The position numbers and the translations under genes are program-made. A stretch of 64,000 nt of DNA from Neocallimastix lanati (nom. inval.). Lineage: Eukaryota; Neocallimastigomycota; Neocallimastigomycetes; Neocallimastigales; Neocallimastigaceae. The stretch is taken from positions 1-64,000 of the forward strand of contig JACVTC010000124.1 of the NCBI GenBank assembly GCA_016946835.1. Reading direction: 5' to 3'. The notes beneath the pieces are model-generated. The model made no database searches and had not been told where the DNA came from. It was given only the letters and a program-made list of their open reading frames with translations. Positions 9,504 through 21,349 of the stretch are shown piece after piece (position 1 is the stretch's first letter; every line of letters begins with the position of its first letter).

Positions 9504-11297
9504 CTGAGGATTTCGTTACAACTAAAATATTTTCTAAATATATTTTTTTTTTATATTTTTATTAAAAGTTTCTAAAATATTATCAATAATTTTATATTTT
9601 TATTATTAATATCAATATCTATAATTTAACCTCAAATTTTATTATTTTATTAAAGTGTTTATTATCAATATTAATATTTTATTTTTATTTTCAAATATAT
9701 TATTATATTATTATTATATTGTATCAATATTAAACTTGTATTCTTTTTAGTATTTTATTTTATTTTTAAATTGATTATTTTATATTTTTATTCCCCACAA
9801 ATAAAATCAAATCTTAATTGATTAATAATAAATATTAAATATATTATAGTTTTTAAATTTATTTTATATAAAATATAAGAATATTATATTAACATTCTTG
9901 ATTAAAATAACTTTATTTTTCTGTAAAATCTTTTTAAATTTTGTTTGTTACTTTTCGTATATATTAAATAATTTAGTTTTAGTATATGAAAAATAATATA
10001 AAATTATGTAAACAAAATTTATTAAAATAAAAATATTTATGAATTAGTTAATTTAAATTAATATAAAATTTTAATTAATTAGTAATAGTAAATATTTTTT
10101 TTTTAAATATGATAATAAAATGTAGAAAGGCTTTACATATTTATTTTTTTTCAAAAAGTATAAATAAGTGAAGTTTTTCAATAATTAAAATGTAGACAGA
10201 AAAAATATTAAAAATAAATAATTAAATAAAATTCTAATAAAACCCGAACCATAACAATGTGATAAATAACAAAATTATTAAATTAAAATAAATAATAAAA
10301 AACAAATTCTTGTCTAACTTAACCAAAAAATTAATCCATTCTAAAAAAAATTAAATCCATATTTAAGAAAAATTAATTAAATAAAAATAATTAAAATAAA
10401 ATAATAATAAATTAATTAATCATTAATAATTTTAATTAAAAACTAAAATAAATTAATAAATGATATTTTTCTAAAACTACAAATAAACAAAATAATAAAC
10501 AAATTTAATAAATTATAAATAACAAATAAACAAACTTATAAACATCTCAAAATTAAAATTAAATAGTTAAATAATTTTTTAAGTTACTTTTATTTAAAAT
10601 AATGATTATTTTATTTATTTTATAACTCAACTTTTATAAACAAATTGTAATTAAAATAACATTTTAAAACTCATCTTTATCAACATTTTAATTGTAAATA
10701 TTGTTTAATTTAATAATAAATTATTCTTTATTTCTCTTTTATTAATTTTATTATTTTTAATGTAAATAGTTTAAAATCAAAGAAAAATATAAAAACATGT
10801 AAATATTTCTTATAAATTATTCTTTATTATTAATTAGTTAATAAATTATTATAAATATTTTATTAGTTTTAATAATCAAAAAGTATGATTATTAATTATT
10901 TAATAAATTATTATAGATATTTTATTAGTTTTTAATAATCAATTTTTATGATTATTAATTATTTTTGATAAATTATTATATATTTTATTAGTTATTAATA
11001 ATCAATTTTATTATTAAAATTTAAAATAAATTAGTATAAATAATAAATATTCCATTTTATTATTTTATTAGTTTTAACAATTATTTTATTAATTTAAACA
11101 AAATTAATTATTAAATAAATAAAGATTAATATTAAAATAAAAATAAATTTTTTTAATAAAACATTTTTGTGTTTAATAATAAAACATATTTATTTTTTTA
11201 AATTTCTTAAATCAATTTTATTCAGTATTTATCCTTTTATTCACTTCTACAAAATTTAATTTTTGTAGATTAAGAATATTAGGTATAAATCAGATGT
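9504..11297. other. AT-rich spacer without a gene
   Basis: About 1.8 kb of sequence that is almost only A and T, starting CTGAGGATTTCGTTACAAC right after the 3' LTR. Without the inserted element it would have directly followed the LTR at 202-815. I see no coding frame, tRNA or tandem array. Short TTATTAG/TTAATAATCAA-like patterns recur around 10850-11000. Confidence 0.6.
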
Positions 11298-11763
11298 TGA
11301 TACGTGACCACTATAAAAATGGTATTTAGGTAGATTCTTTAGGTTAAAGAAATACTTAAATATTATTGGTCAATAATAATTTTAGAATAATATATATAAT
11401 TTTAGAATAATAATTATTAAACGGAGAATTCTTTTATTTATAAGTATATACTTATGATAAATTAATTCACATAAATAGCTATTTTTATATTTTATTTTAG
11501 TATAGTTAAAAAGAGATATTATGTATATTTGAGATAATTAATTATAATATTTATGTAAGAGAGTAATAATAATAATTGATGTAATAATTAATAATTAATA
11601 ATAAATAAAGAGTACATTAAAAAGATATATTTATTACTTTATTTTGTATTATTGTATGTGTTATTTCTATTTAATATTAGAATATATTATTTTGTCATAA
11701 TTCCTTATTGTCATTGCCCATAAATAAATATTAATTTAGATACATAAATAAAATATCGTATCA
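11298..11763 (+). mobile_element. Solo LTR (466 bp, TGATACG...CGTATCA)
   Basis: It starts TGATACGTGACC and ends AAATATCGTATCA, with 7-bp inverted terminal repeats. ATGT lies on both sides (11294-11297 and 11764-11767), the expected 4-bp target duplication. The final 17 bases match the end of the LTR at 202-815. With no internal region it is a solo LTR, the usual product of LTR-LTR recombination. The orientation is inferred from that match. Confidence 0.75.
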
Positions 11764-11767
11764 ATGT

Positions 11768-12870
11768 TGATACGGGGTGTCACTAAATACCTTGTATTTC
11801 CTATTAAATACTCGTAATAATAATAAAATAAAATTATTATTAAATATTCTTATTAAAATCTTTTATTAATATCAAATATAATAAAAATTATTATTAAATA
11901 TTCTTATAAATTTCTTTTATTAATATTAAATATAATAAAAATTATTATTAAATATTCTTATAAAATTCTTTTATTAATATTAAATATAATAAAAATTATT
12001 ATTAAATATTCTTATTAAAATCTTTTATAATAAAAATTATTATTAAATATTCTTATAAAATTCTTTTATTAATATTAAATATAATAAAAATTATTATTAA
12101 ATATTCTTATTAAAATCTTTTATTAATATCAAATCTAATAAAAATAATTATTAAATATTTTATTAATATTAAATATAATAAAAAGTATTATTAAATATTC
12201 TTATTAAAAATTATATAATATTTAAATCATTACTAATTCTTATTTTTATATTAAGAATAATAAAAACCTATTTCAATAAATATTTGATATAAAATACAGA
12301 ATTATAAGTTTCTGTATAATATTTTCTAAACCTTTGAAATAAACTAAAAATAAATCAAAAATCAAAAATAAATTAAATCTTTATTAAAAATAAAAATGAA
12401 CTAAAATACAGAATTTCAATAATAAAAATAATCTAAAATATAGAAAATATCAATTCTGTATAATTCTCTCTCTGAATAACAATATCAAGAAGAAGCTACC
12501 GCCCGGAATGCCCTTCGTGATACAAGCTCCAAATTAATTTTTTATTTTTTAATTTAATAAATGTTATTTTTTTTTTTTTTTAAAAATAATTTAAAATAAT
12601 AGTTAAAAATTAAAATAAAATAGTTATAATAGTTTTTTTTTTATAAAGAATATATTAATAATAAATAAAATGTATTAAAATATAAGTATAAAAAGAAGAA
12701 TAAATTTCTTTCTTTTTAATACGGGGAACAAATAATTTTAATTTTAAATTTAAATAAAGAATATTTTAAAATTTAATTTTTTCTTGTTTCCAAACTTATT
12801 TTTATAGTTATGTGTTAATATTTATTTTTTTGTTTTGAATATCTTAGTGTTTCAACCCCAGCCCGTATCA
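11768..12870 (+). mobile_element. Solo LTR (1103 bp, TGATACGGG...CCCGTATCA)
   Basis: The ends form a 9-bp perfect inverted repeat and are flanked by ATGT (11764-11767 and 12871-12874). The 5' ATGT is shared with the preceding solo LTR, so the two LTRs abut with one 4-bp target copy between them. Its 3' end (TTTCAACCCCAGCCC) resembles that of the complete element (TGTCAACCCCGAGTC), indicating a related lineage. An internal tandem array of about 54 bp lies at 11819-12215. A G+C-richer patch lies near 12490-12530. Confidence 0.8.
11819..12215 (+). repeat. Tandem repeat of about 54 bp inside the solo LTR
   Basis: About seven to eight imperfect copies of an AT-only unit, each containing ATTATTATTAAATATTCTTA and a CTTTTATTAATAT segment. 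Copies differ by small deletions. It lies in the 5' part of the LTR, where the promoter is expected. Confidence 0.8.
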
Positions 12871-13657
12871 ATGTGTGTAATAATTTAATTAAAAAATTAT
12901 AATTAAATTATTAATCATTAATATTAGCTCTAACTGCTAATATTAAAGGTTTAGAAAAGAATCATACTTACCTATGGTTCTTTCTAATTATCGAGTTTAT
13001 TATAACGAATTATAATAGACGAAACACTAAAATTGATAAGGAAAAGTTTTAATTATAAAATTTGTTTTATTAAAATAATTTGTTTTATTATTTATTAAAA
13101 ATTTTAAATGTTAAAACTTATTGTTATTATTATTATATTATAATTGTTATAATAATAACTCTTGATTTCTCAAAGAGAACTCAAGAGCCTTATTTATACT
13201 TTTTTGTCAAAATAAGGTTAAAATCAAAAGGGGTTCTAATCTTAACAAATCTCTTATCTAGGAAAAGACTAGAAGAAAAACCTAGATAAGTTTTTTGATC
13301 GATATTCTATCCATATCGATCATCGCGTTAATTAAGTAAAACCGATTACTTTTAAGAAGTAATTGGAAAAACCTTAATTAACCGATTACTTAATCTAATA
13401 TAATGATCGAAAATAAAAGAATAAAATAATGAAAATTATTTCGATCATAAAATTTAAAATTTAATCTATTTAGTTCTATTTTATAGAACTTTACATAAAA
13501 AATATAAAACAATACATTAATAATAAAATATATGATTAATACAATACAGAATACATGATAGAATACAGAATACATGATAAAATACAGAATAGTGTTTTAG
13601 TTTATGATTTAATAAGTAACCAGAAATTTTCTAAATAAAAATATTAAAAATTATACC
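12871..13657. other. Noncoding segment with a run of perfect hairpins
   Basis: No gene is seen. Four strong inverted repeats occur: 12918-12928 with 12936-12946 (11 bp), 13253-13262 with 13281-13290 (10 bp), 13296-13305 with 13313-13322 (10 bp), and 13327-13336 with 13373-13382 (10 bp). The last encloses a second 10-bp stem at 13342-13351 with 13357-13366 that has one G-T pair. The segment separates a solo LTR from a truncated pol and may derive from a retroelement leader. Confidence 0.5.
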
Positions 13658-16600
13658 ATAGTTGGTTCTACTTCCGGTAGAGTGCATCAGGCATTATCTA
13701 ATACTGAAGAACGTGTTTATGAAATGGTAAAATTAGAAGTACAAATTGGTACTCTAAAAATTAATGCGGTCTTTAGAGTATTTGATAATGATGACTCAAT
13801 ATTTGATATAATAATTAATTTAAAAACTCAAGCAGATTATAAATTATTAGTAGATGCAGATAGTAAATATTTATACGTAAAAAGTGGTATTAATAATGTT
13901 AATGGTGTGTTTACCTTTAGTGAGGTCCCATTGGTTTTTTTAGAAGATGTGCATGAACTTCATACACAGTGTATGTTTTGTTATATATTAGAGAATAATG
14001 TTAGTATTAATAATATAATTAGTACCAATAAAATTAATACAACTAATAAAAATAAAATTTTGGAAGAATTAATTAGCAATATGGATATCAAAGATAGAAA
14101 TTTTAAAAATGAAATTAAATCCATATTAACTTCATATTCAGATGTAATAGCTATATCTAGTGATGATTTAGAACCATCCAAATTGCTACCTCACCATATT
14201 GAATTACTAGAAGGTAGCAAGCCAATAAAACAAAAGGCATATAGGATCTCCTAGGTACAACTTTCAGCACTAAAAGAAGAATTAAAAAAATTAATAGATA
14301 AAGGATTAATTTCACCTTCTCATTCACCTTGGTCTTCACCTATTGTTTTAGTACCAAAGAAAAATGGTAGATGGAGACTGTGCATAGATTATAGGTTATT
14401 AAATAAAATAACAAAAAAAGATGCTTATGCCATCCCTATAATTCAAGAAATTTTTGATGCATTAAAAGATGCAGTAATATTTTCTACTATTGATCTTTTT
14501 AGTGGGTATCACCAGATACCCATGTATGAAAGCGACCAAGAAATTACTTCTTTTACAACTAAATTTGGAAATTATTACTTTAAGGTAATGCCTTTTGGAT
14601 TGACTAATGCTCCGGCAACCTTCCAACGCGAAATGAATAGGATTTTCTTTGACTTAATTAATAAATGTGTTCAAATTTATCTTGACGATATTATTGTTTA
14701 TTCACCATCCATTGAACAACATTTAATCGATCTAACAAATGTTTTTAAAATTCTCAGAAAATTTAAATTAAAAATGAACATTGAGAAATGTCATTTTTGT
14801 GTCTTTGAAGTGGAGGCTTTAGGACATACGATTTCAAACAAAGGATTATTACCACTAGAAAAGAAGATTGATGCAATAAAGAAATTAGATAATCCTTCTA
14901 ATGTTACGGAATTACGTTCTTTTCTTGGAATGGTGGGTTACTATAGGAATTTTATTGAAAATTATGCTACATTAACTTCTCCGTTATGCAAATTACTAAG
15001 GAAAAATTCTACTTTTGAATGGACTAATGAGCATACTACTAGTATAGAAAAATTAAAGGAAGCTCTTTGTCAAGCACCTATTTTGTGTTATCCTCGTTAT
15101 GATAAACCATTTATTATACGCACTGATGCTAGTTATCAAGGAATTAGTGGTGTTTTATTGCAACTATATAATGATGAAGTAGAACACCCAGTATTTTATA
15201 TTAGTCGTTCCCTGCATAAGTCAGAACTTAATTACCCAATAACAGAGTTAGAAGGCATATTTTTGTGTAAATAAATTTAAACAATATATATTAGGTAATC
15301 CGTTCCAAACAATACTGTATACAGATCATCAACCTTTAGTCCCTATCATTATGAAATGCATACCTAATACTAGTAAACACGCTCGTTGGTGTGATTTATT
15401 CAGTCAACTACAAGTAAAAGTTGCCTACCAACCAGGGAAAAGGAATATTATTGCTGATGCATTATCTCGCATTAGAAAAAAAGAAAATATTGTAGTAAAT
15501 GCTATTGTTGAAGACAATAATAATAATTTGGAAAATAATATTGAAAATAATAATAACATTGTTGATGAAAATAATGTGGAAATTATTGGTAATAACAATA
15601 ATGAAGATGATCAATCAAACTTTTTGGACGAAGTCGAAAATGAAAAATATATCTCGGAATTCATGAAAAAGTTTTTAAAAGATAGAATTGTTACTATAGA
15701 TGATAAAACATATATTAGAAATAAAGATAAATTAAGACTACTGATAGATGATTATCTAGAAAAGATAAAAATTATCGGAATGGCTCATAGAATCGGCCAT
15801 GAGGGGTTACAAAAGACGTATGATAGAATTAAGAAAAATCATTATTGGAAAAATATGATTTTAGATATAAAAAAATATATATATATTTGTAAAATATGTC
15901 AACTTAATAGATCTGAACCCCTTTCTAATTTGGTTGAAATATTTCGAACCCCTGTAGAAGCTCCTTTTGTTAGAATGGGCCTAGATATTATTGGACCTTT
16001 AAAAACTACTACTAAAGGTAATAAATATATAATTGTTTGTGTAGATTATTTCACTTTATGGACTGAGGCAGAAGCTTATCCCTCTGTTACTTCTCAAGAT
16101 GTGGTTGATTTCTTAGTGAATGTGTTTAGTAGGCATGGACTACCCCAAATAATTAATATGGATAATGGACCACAATTGAACAGTGATTATACAAAAATTT
16201 TCTTAGATTTATATGGAGTTTACATTCATTTTGTTGCTAATTATCATCTACCTTCTAATGGTTTAGTGGAAAATAGAAATCGAGAAATAGGCAAACAATT
16301 AAGGAATTTTGCTGGTAAGAACAACGAATGGGATACTCTGTTACCGTTGGCTTTATGGGCTATTAGGACGGCAAAATCCTCTGTTAGTGGATACTCTAGT
16401 TTTGAACTTTTATATGGAAGAGAAGATTTACTTCCTACTGAAATTACTTTATTGAATTCTTTGGAGGAACCTGTTGAATGTTCAATTGACGAAGTATTAA
16501 TTGAAAGAATTTTGGAACATACTAAATGGGTAAAGGATGCTGCAAACAAAAAATTAGGTACAATTAATTATTGGAAGACTAGAAGAAAAGCGAAAAGAAG

Positions 16601-16802
16601 TATGGAAAAACTTCCTGAGTATAAAGTTGGAGATAAAGTAAAAATTAAATTATTTCAAAGACAAAAATTGGACCTATACTATATTGGCCCTTATACAATA
16701 AAGGAAATAACTTGGAATACGGTGAAACTACAAGAAGATAGGTCAGGAGTAATATTAAAAAGAAATATCCATATTAAAAATATTCTACCTTATAGAGAAT
16801 AA
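13658..16802 (+). pseudogene. pol: 5'-truncated, decayed Ty3/gypsy pol
   Basis: The sequence starts within the protease domain, after the position of the catalytic aspartate, and has no gag. The FDIIINLKTQ segment matches YDILINLKTQ of the complete element. Reverse transcriptase, RNase H and integrase follow. YLDD (near 14690) is the polymerase motif. RNase H begins FIIRTDAS. Integrase retains the HHCC finger, GLDIIGPL, and VENRNREIG near its end, but has MDNGPQL where TDNG.QF is usual. An in-frame TAG at 14252-14254 and a frameshift near 15255-15275 break it. It is clearly related to, but well diverged from, the element at 820-9503. An Asn-rich insert lies between RNase H and integrase. Confidence 0.9.
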
Positions 16803-17410
16803 ATAAAAATCAATTATAAATACAAAAATATAATAAATAATAATAAATTTCAAAATTTTGAATTTAAATTTCAGCAATTCATTTTAATATTTACAGTTAA
16901 AATAGCAAAATATTATTCATATTTATGCTAATAGGACATTTAACTTATATATATATTTCATAATTAATTTTATTTTTAAATTTTCGAAATTAAAATTTCA
17001 AAATTTCAAAATAAATTTCTAAAATTACATTTCCAAATTAAAATTCAAAATTAATTATTAATAATTATATATATTATTCAATTATTATAATATCAAAATT
17101 ATATATAATTATTTTAAAAAAAAAAAAAAAAAAAAAAATTTTTTTAATTAATGAAAAATTTTCAAAAATTGAGTTAAAAATTTTATAAAATTTTCAAATA
17201 ATACAATTAATCTTCATTAATACATATTTTAATAATTATTCACAAAAATATAAAATTTCTTTTAATTTTATATTTTTCCTTATTTGAACTATGATCATTT
17301 CAACTTATTATTGAATTTGTAGCTAATTTACAGATTCAATTGAGAATTGTTCTCGTATAGAGATAAATTTCAATTTCACTAGTAATCAGCTATTTTAGCG
17401 AGGGCATTTC
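16803..17410 (+). other. 3' untranslated region and polypurine tract of the decayed element
   Basis: About 590 bases of AT-rich noncoding sequence follow the pol stop. It ends in GCGAGGGCATTTC (17398-17410), directly before an LTR start. The tract is a weaker version of the GGGGGCATC polypurine tract seen twice earlier. A poly(A) run lies at 17116-17138. Confidence 0.55.
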
Positions 17411-18115
17411 TGATATAAAACAAATATGTGTAGCAACATATTTGTATATTTAATAATAATTATTAAATATTAAATTTATATCTCTTTTGTCAATAATAAT
17501 ATTTGAAATAATTTCTTATTCATATATTATTCAATATTTATATATATATTATTCATTATAATATGAAATATATTAAATATATTAAATTAAATAGTTAATT
17601 TCTTCTAAATATATATAAGAATATTATTATATATATAATTTAACTATTCATTTTTATTTTTAAAGTTTATATTAAAAATACATAATACTTCTATATATTA
17701 TAATATATAATATAATGAAATAGTTTTAGTTATTTTAATTATAATTAAATATATATAGTTGATATTATTTATTATATTCATATTTATTATATAATTATAT
17801 TCTTATATATTTAACTTTATTATTCTTATTTTCATTTTAAGAATTATATAGTTATATTTATTATATTTATTATTTTAATATATATTTATTATATATTATA
17901 CTATACTCCGATATAATATATTTTAAATGTATATTTATTATTATTAATATATATTTAAATTATTATAAAGATTTCTAATAACAACTCTTCTTTTTTTGTA
18001 GTTTAGAGAAGACCCTTGGTTAATTGGGTTTTATAAATTAAAATATATTAATAAAGGTTAATTAAATATAACGATACTATTAAAAATTAGTAGCACATAA
18101 AAGTCCCGTATATCA
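17411..18115 (+). mobile_element. 3' LTR of the decayed Ty3/gypsy element (about 705 bp)
   Basis: It begins TGATATAAAAC right after the polypurine tract and ends GTCCCGTATATCA, giving 7-bp inverted ends (TGATATA/TATATCA). No matching 5' LTR was found upstream, consistent with 5' truncation. It belongs to the same TGAT...ATCA end class as the other LTRs. Confidence 0.65.
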
Positions 18116-18150
18116 CATTTGACGTCACGTGTATTTTATTTATATTATGT

Positions 18151-18717
18151 AGGGAGTATTGCATTTCGACATAATTTATGTTTGATCATTTATTCATGTA
18201 TTACAATGTGTGGCTTGTAAAAATAAATGAATAGGAATAGGGTTAAATTTATTTTTATTTTTATTTTTATTTTTATTCTTTTTTTTTTTTAATTTTAAAA
18301 ACATTTACAGTAAAAAAAATATATATATATATAATAAAGTAAAAAAATAAATAAAAAATAAAAAAAATAAATAATAAAGTAAAATAAAAAATATAAAAAA
18401 ATAAATAATAAAGTAAAATATAAAATATAAAAAAAAGAATAATAAAGTAAAATATAAAAAAAAGAATAAAGTAAAATAAAAAATAAAAAAAAATAAATAA
18501 TAAAGTAAAATAAAAAATAAAAAAAAATAAATAATAAAGAAAATTATAAAATATAAAATATATAAAAAAAAGTAAAATATATAATAAAAAAAATAAATAA
18601 TAAAGTAAATTATAAAATATAAAATAAAAAAAAGTAAAATATAAAATAAAAAAAAAAGTATAAAATAAAATATAAGATAAGAAAAAATAAATAATAAAGT
18701 AAAATATAAAATAAAAA

Positions 18718-18753
<36 letters not shown>

Positions 18754-20872
18754 ATAAAATAAAATATAAGATAAAAAAAAAATAGATTAAAACAAAAAAA
18801 ATTAAAATATAAAAAATAAAACTTTTAATTTAAAATATTTATAATAAATGGATGATCAATTAGAAATAAGTGAAACTAATAAAGAAAAAAACCAAATCAT
18901 TGTAAATAGAAAATATAAATTTAATTTATGGTATATAACGAATAATACAAAAATATTCCAATGTACTAAATGTAAAACAGTTAAAAAATGTAAATCTTAC
19001 ATTATTCTAAATGATAATAATAAAGTAATAAAATATGAAAACAAACATACTCATCCAGGAAAAGAATATGATGCATCTGTATCAATAGTAAAACATAAAA
19101 TGAAAAATAAAATTAGAAAAACCTCAATCCCATTTGATATAAATCCAAAACATATATAATGAAATATTTGAAGAAATTGGATTGATATGCCCTGAATATA
19201 ATTCAATTAAATCCCAAATATCAAGATATATTAAAAAACAACTACCTTCTGATATATCAAAATTTAATGAAATTCCAGATAAATATGAATATTATATAAA
19301 CGAAAGAGATGAAAATTTTATGATATACAAAAATTCTAATATTATAATTTTTCAATCATCATTCCCCATTCCAAACAGAATTGTCTATAAAATACAACGA
19401 ACATATGTTCGCTGATGGTACATTTTATATTGCACCAATATTTGGTTATCAAGTGTTTATAACAAGAGTATTTGCTCCAGAAATAAATAGTTTTTATACT
19501 AAATCACTACATCACTATCTATATTAAATAATAAAGAACAAGCAACCTATGAATTGTTATTTGAAGAATTAAAAAAGAATGAAAGTAAATATAATAATAA
19601 TATTATAGTTACACCAAAAGTTTTGCGTTGTGATTTTGAAAAAAGTATATTCAATGCTTCCATTAAAATATTTCATAATATTACTATTAAATATTGTGTA
19701 TGGCATTATAAAAGATCTTTAGAAGTTCAAAAAAAATAAATTATGTTATAATGAAGTTGAAAATAATCATAAGATTTATTTTTTATATAAAAATATTACA
19801 AATTTTCCTTTTATAAATCCTGAATATATATTTGATATTTATAATTATATTAAAATTTTATGTCAAATATATAATTATTTCAATTTTTTAAATTTTTTGG
19901 AATATTTTAATAAGACTAATTTATATAAATATGATATTCAATATTGGAATTATTATAACGATATAAACCACATAACAAATAATGCTTCAGAATCTTTTAA
20001 CAATTACTTAAAAAAATTGTTTTACAAAAAACCTTCTTTATATGAATTGATTTATCATTTAAAAAGAGAAGAATCTTTATCTTACAATAATTACAAAAGG
20101 AAAAATTGAAGGAGTTTTGAAAAAAAAAAAAAAAAAAAGAATATTAACATAAATTGATGAAATCAATGATTTCATTAAAAAATACTAAAAAAAAGGAATC
20201 CGAATTGATTGATAAAAAATATGATAAAAATGATATTATTGATTTATGATATAAATGTTTAATAGAATTAAACATACTCTAAATTTATAAATAATAATTA
20301 ACTAGAATATATATAGTTTAAATTATACTTATATCAATATCAATATATTTTATTAATATCAATATCAAAATATTTTATTAATATCAATATAAAAATATTT
20401 TATTAATATCAATATCAAAATATTTTATTAATATTAATATCAATATTTAAATTTTATTAATAATAAATATTTAATATTATAATAAATTTTATTCTATTAT
20501 TTAATTAATTTAATAATAAAATATATAATTTTATTTATTTTATTTGAATAAAATAAAATGGAAAGGTTTTATTATTAAAATATTTAATAATAAAATATAA
20601 TAATAAAATAAAATTAAAAAAAAAATAAAAATAAAATAAAATTCTCAACAGAAAACTTATTTATTCTTTTTTTGTTTTTATTTTATTTTTTTAATGCTAA
20701 AATACATTTATTCTTTTATTTATTCTTTTTATGTTTTTATTTTATTTTTTTAATGCTAAAAAACAATAAATAAAGATATACGTTGAAAATAGTGGCGTAT
20801 TACATATATTATACACATTGTACAAAATTTTATGATGATTATACATAAATTATGTCGAAATGCTTCACATTC
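18151..20872 (+). mobile_element. MULE-type DNA transposon with inverted ends and 8-bp target duplication
   Basis: A 21-bp perfect inverted match links 18161-18181 (GCATTTCGACATAATTTATG...) with 20843-20863, and weaker similarity extends to about 50 bp. TATTATGT lies directly outside both ends (18143-18150 and 20873-20880), an 8-bp direct repeat fitting the 8-11 bp duplications of the Mutator superfamily. The element starts AGGGAGTATTGC. The interior holds a broken transposase. The stretch 18260-18780 is degenerate A-rich simple sequence. A GTGGCGTATTA motif near the right end is shared with the MULE at 39349-42130. Confidence 0.85.
18848..20109 (+). pseudogene. Broken FLYWCH-MULE transposase
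   Basis: ATG 18848 opens a 103-residue frame with a FLYWCH/WRKY-like zinc finger: KYKFNLWY, C-X2-C (CTKC) and H-X-H (HTHP). After a stop and frame changes the homology continues at 19182-19415 (ICPEYNSIKSQISR), then 19399-19530 with the first catalytic aspartate in FADGTFYIAP. At 19554-19739 the second aspartate lies in LRCDFEKS, followed by the CVWH motif. The part at 19897-20109 has the ITNNASESFNNYL region that carries the catalytic glutamate of MULE DDE transposases. At least three frameshifts or stops break it. The same protein recurs at 40204-41646 and 24237-24792. Confidence 0.85.
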
Positions 20873-20880
20873 TATTATGT

Positions 20881-21349
20881 TTTTATATATGTTTACAACA
20901 TATCTATATTAAATTCAATTATTCAAATTAATTATATAATTAAATTTATCCTTATATTTTATTAGTATTTATATTACTATATTATTACTATCTTATAATT
21001 AAATATTATTATTATGTAACTTACAAAGTATAAAAGAAAGATGTAAAAATCTCTCTTTTATGTTCTTTGTGAGGTTATTGTAAAATTACCTTAATAGTAA
21101 TATATTATAGATATTTTATTATTAAATAAAATCAATAAATTTAAAATCAAATTAATTTGATAATTCTAATTATCAAAGTTTATTATAAATAAATTTTTAT
21201 TAAGCTAAACATTTAAATATTTATTATTATTACTATATATCTATATAGTATATTATTATATAGACATATCGACTTAGTGAATATTTTTAATAAAACATAT
21301 TATTTTATTTAAATTTAAACTATAAATTATATCAAAATCTTAACATCTT
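20881..21349. other. AT-rich spacer, possibly an old LTR fragment
   Basis: No coding frame. A segment at 21020-21085 (AGTATAAAAGAAAGATG...TTCTTTGTGAGG) resembles the TATA-containing segments at 22200-22247 and 24190-24236, suggesting this is a diverged LTR remnant. Confidence 0.4.

Noticed and set aside
12964-12973. ATACTTACCT, identical to the 5' end of U1 snRNA.
   Set aside because: The following sequence has no U1 stem-loops or Sm site and is AT-rich. A 10-base chance match within a hairpin-rich segment.
13080-13289. Short 69-codon open frame upstream of the decayed pol.
   Set aside because: It runs through inverted repeats and AT-rich sequence with no protein similarity that I can see.
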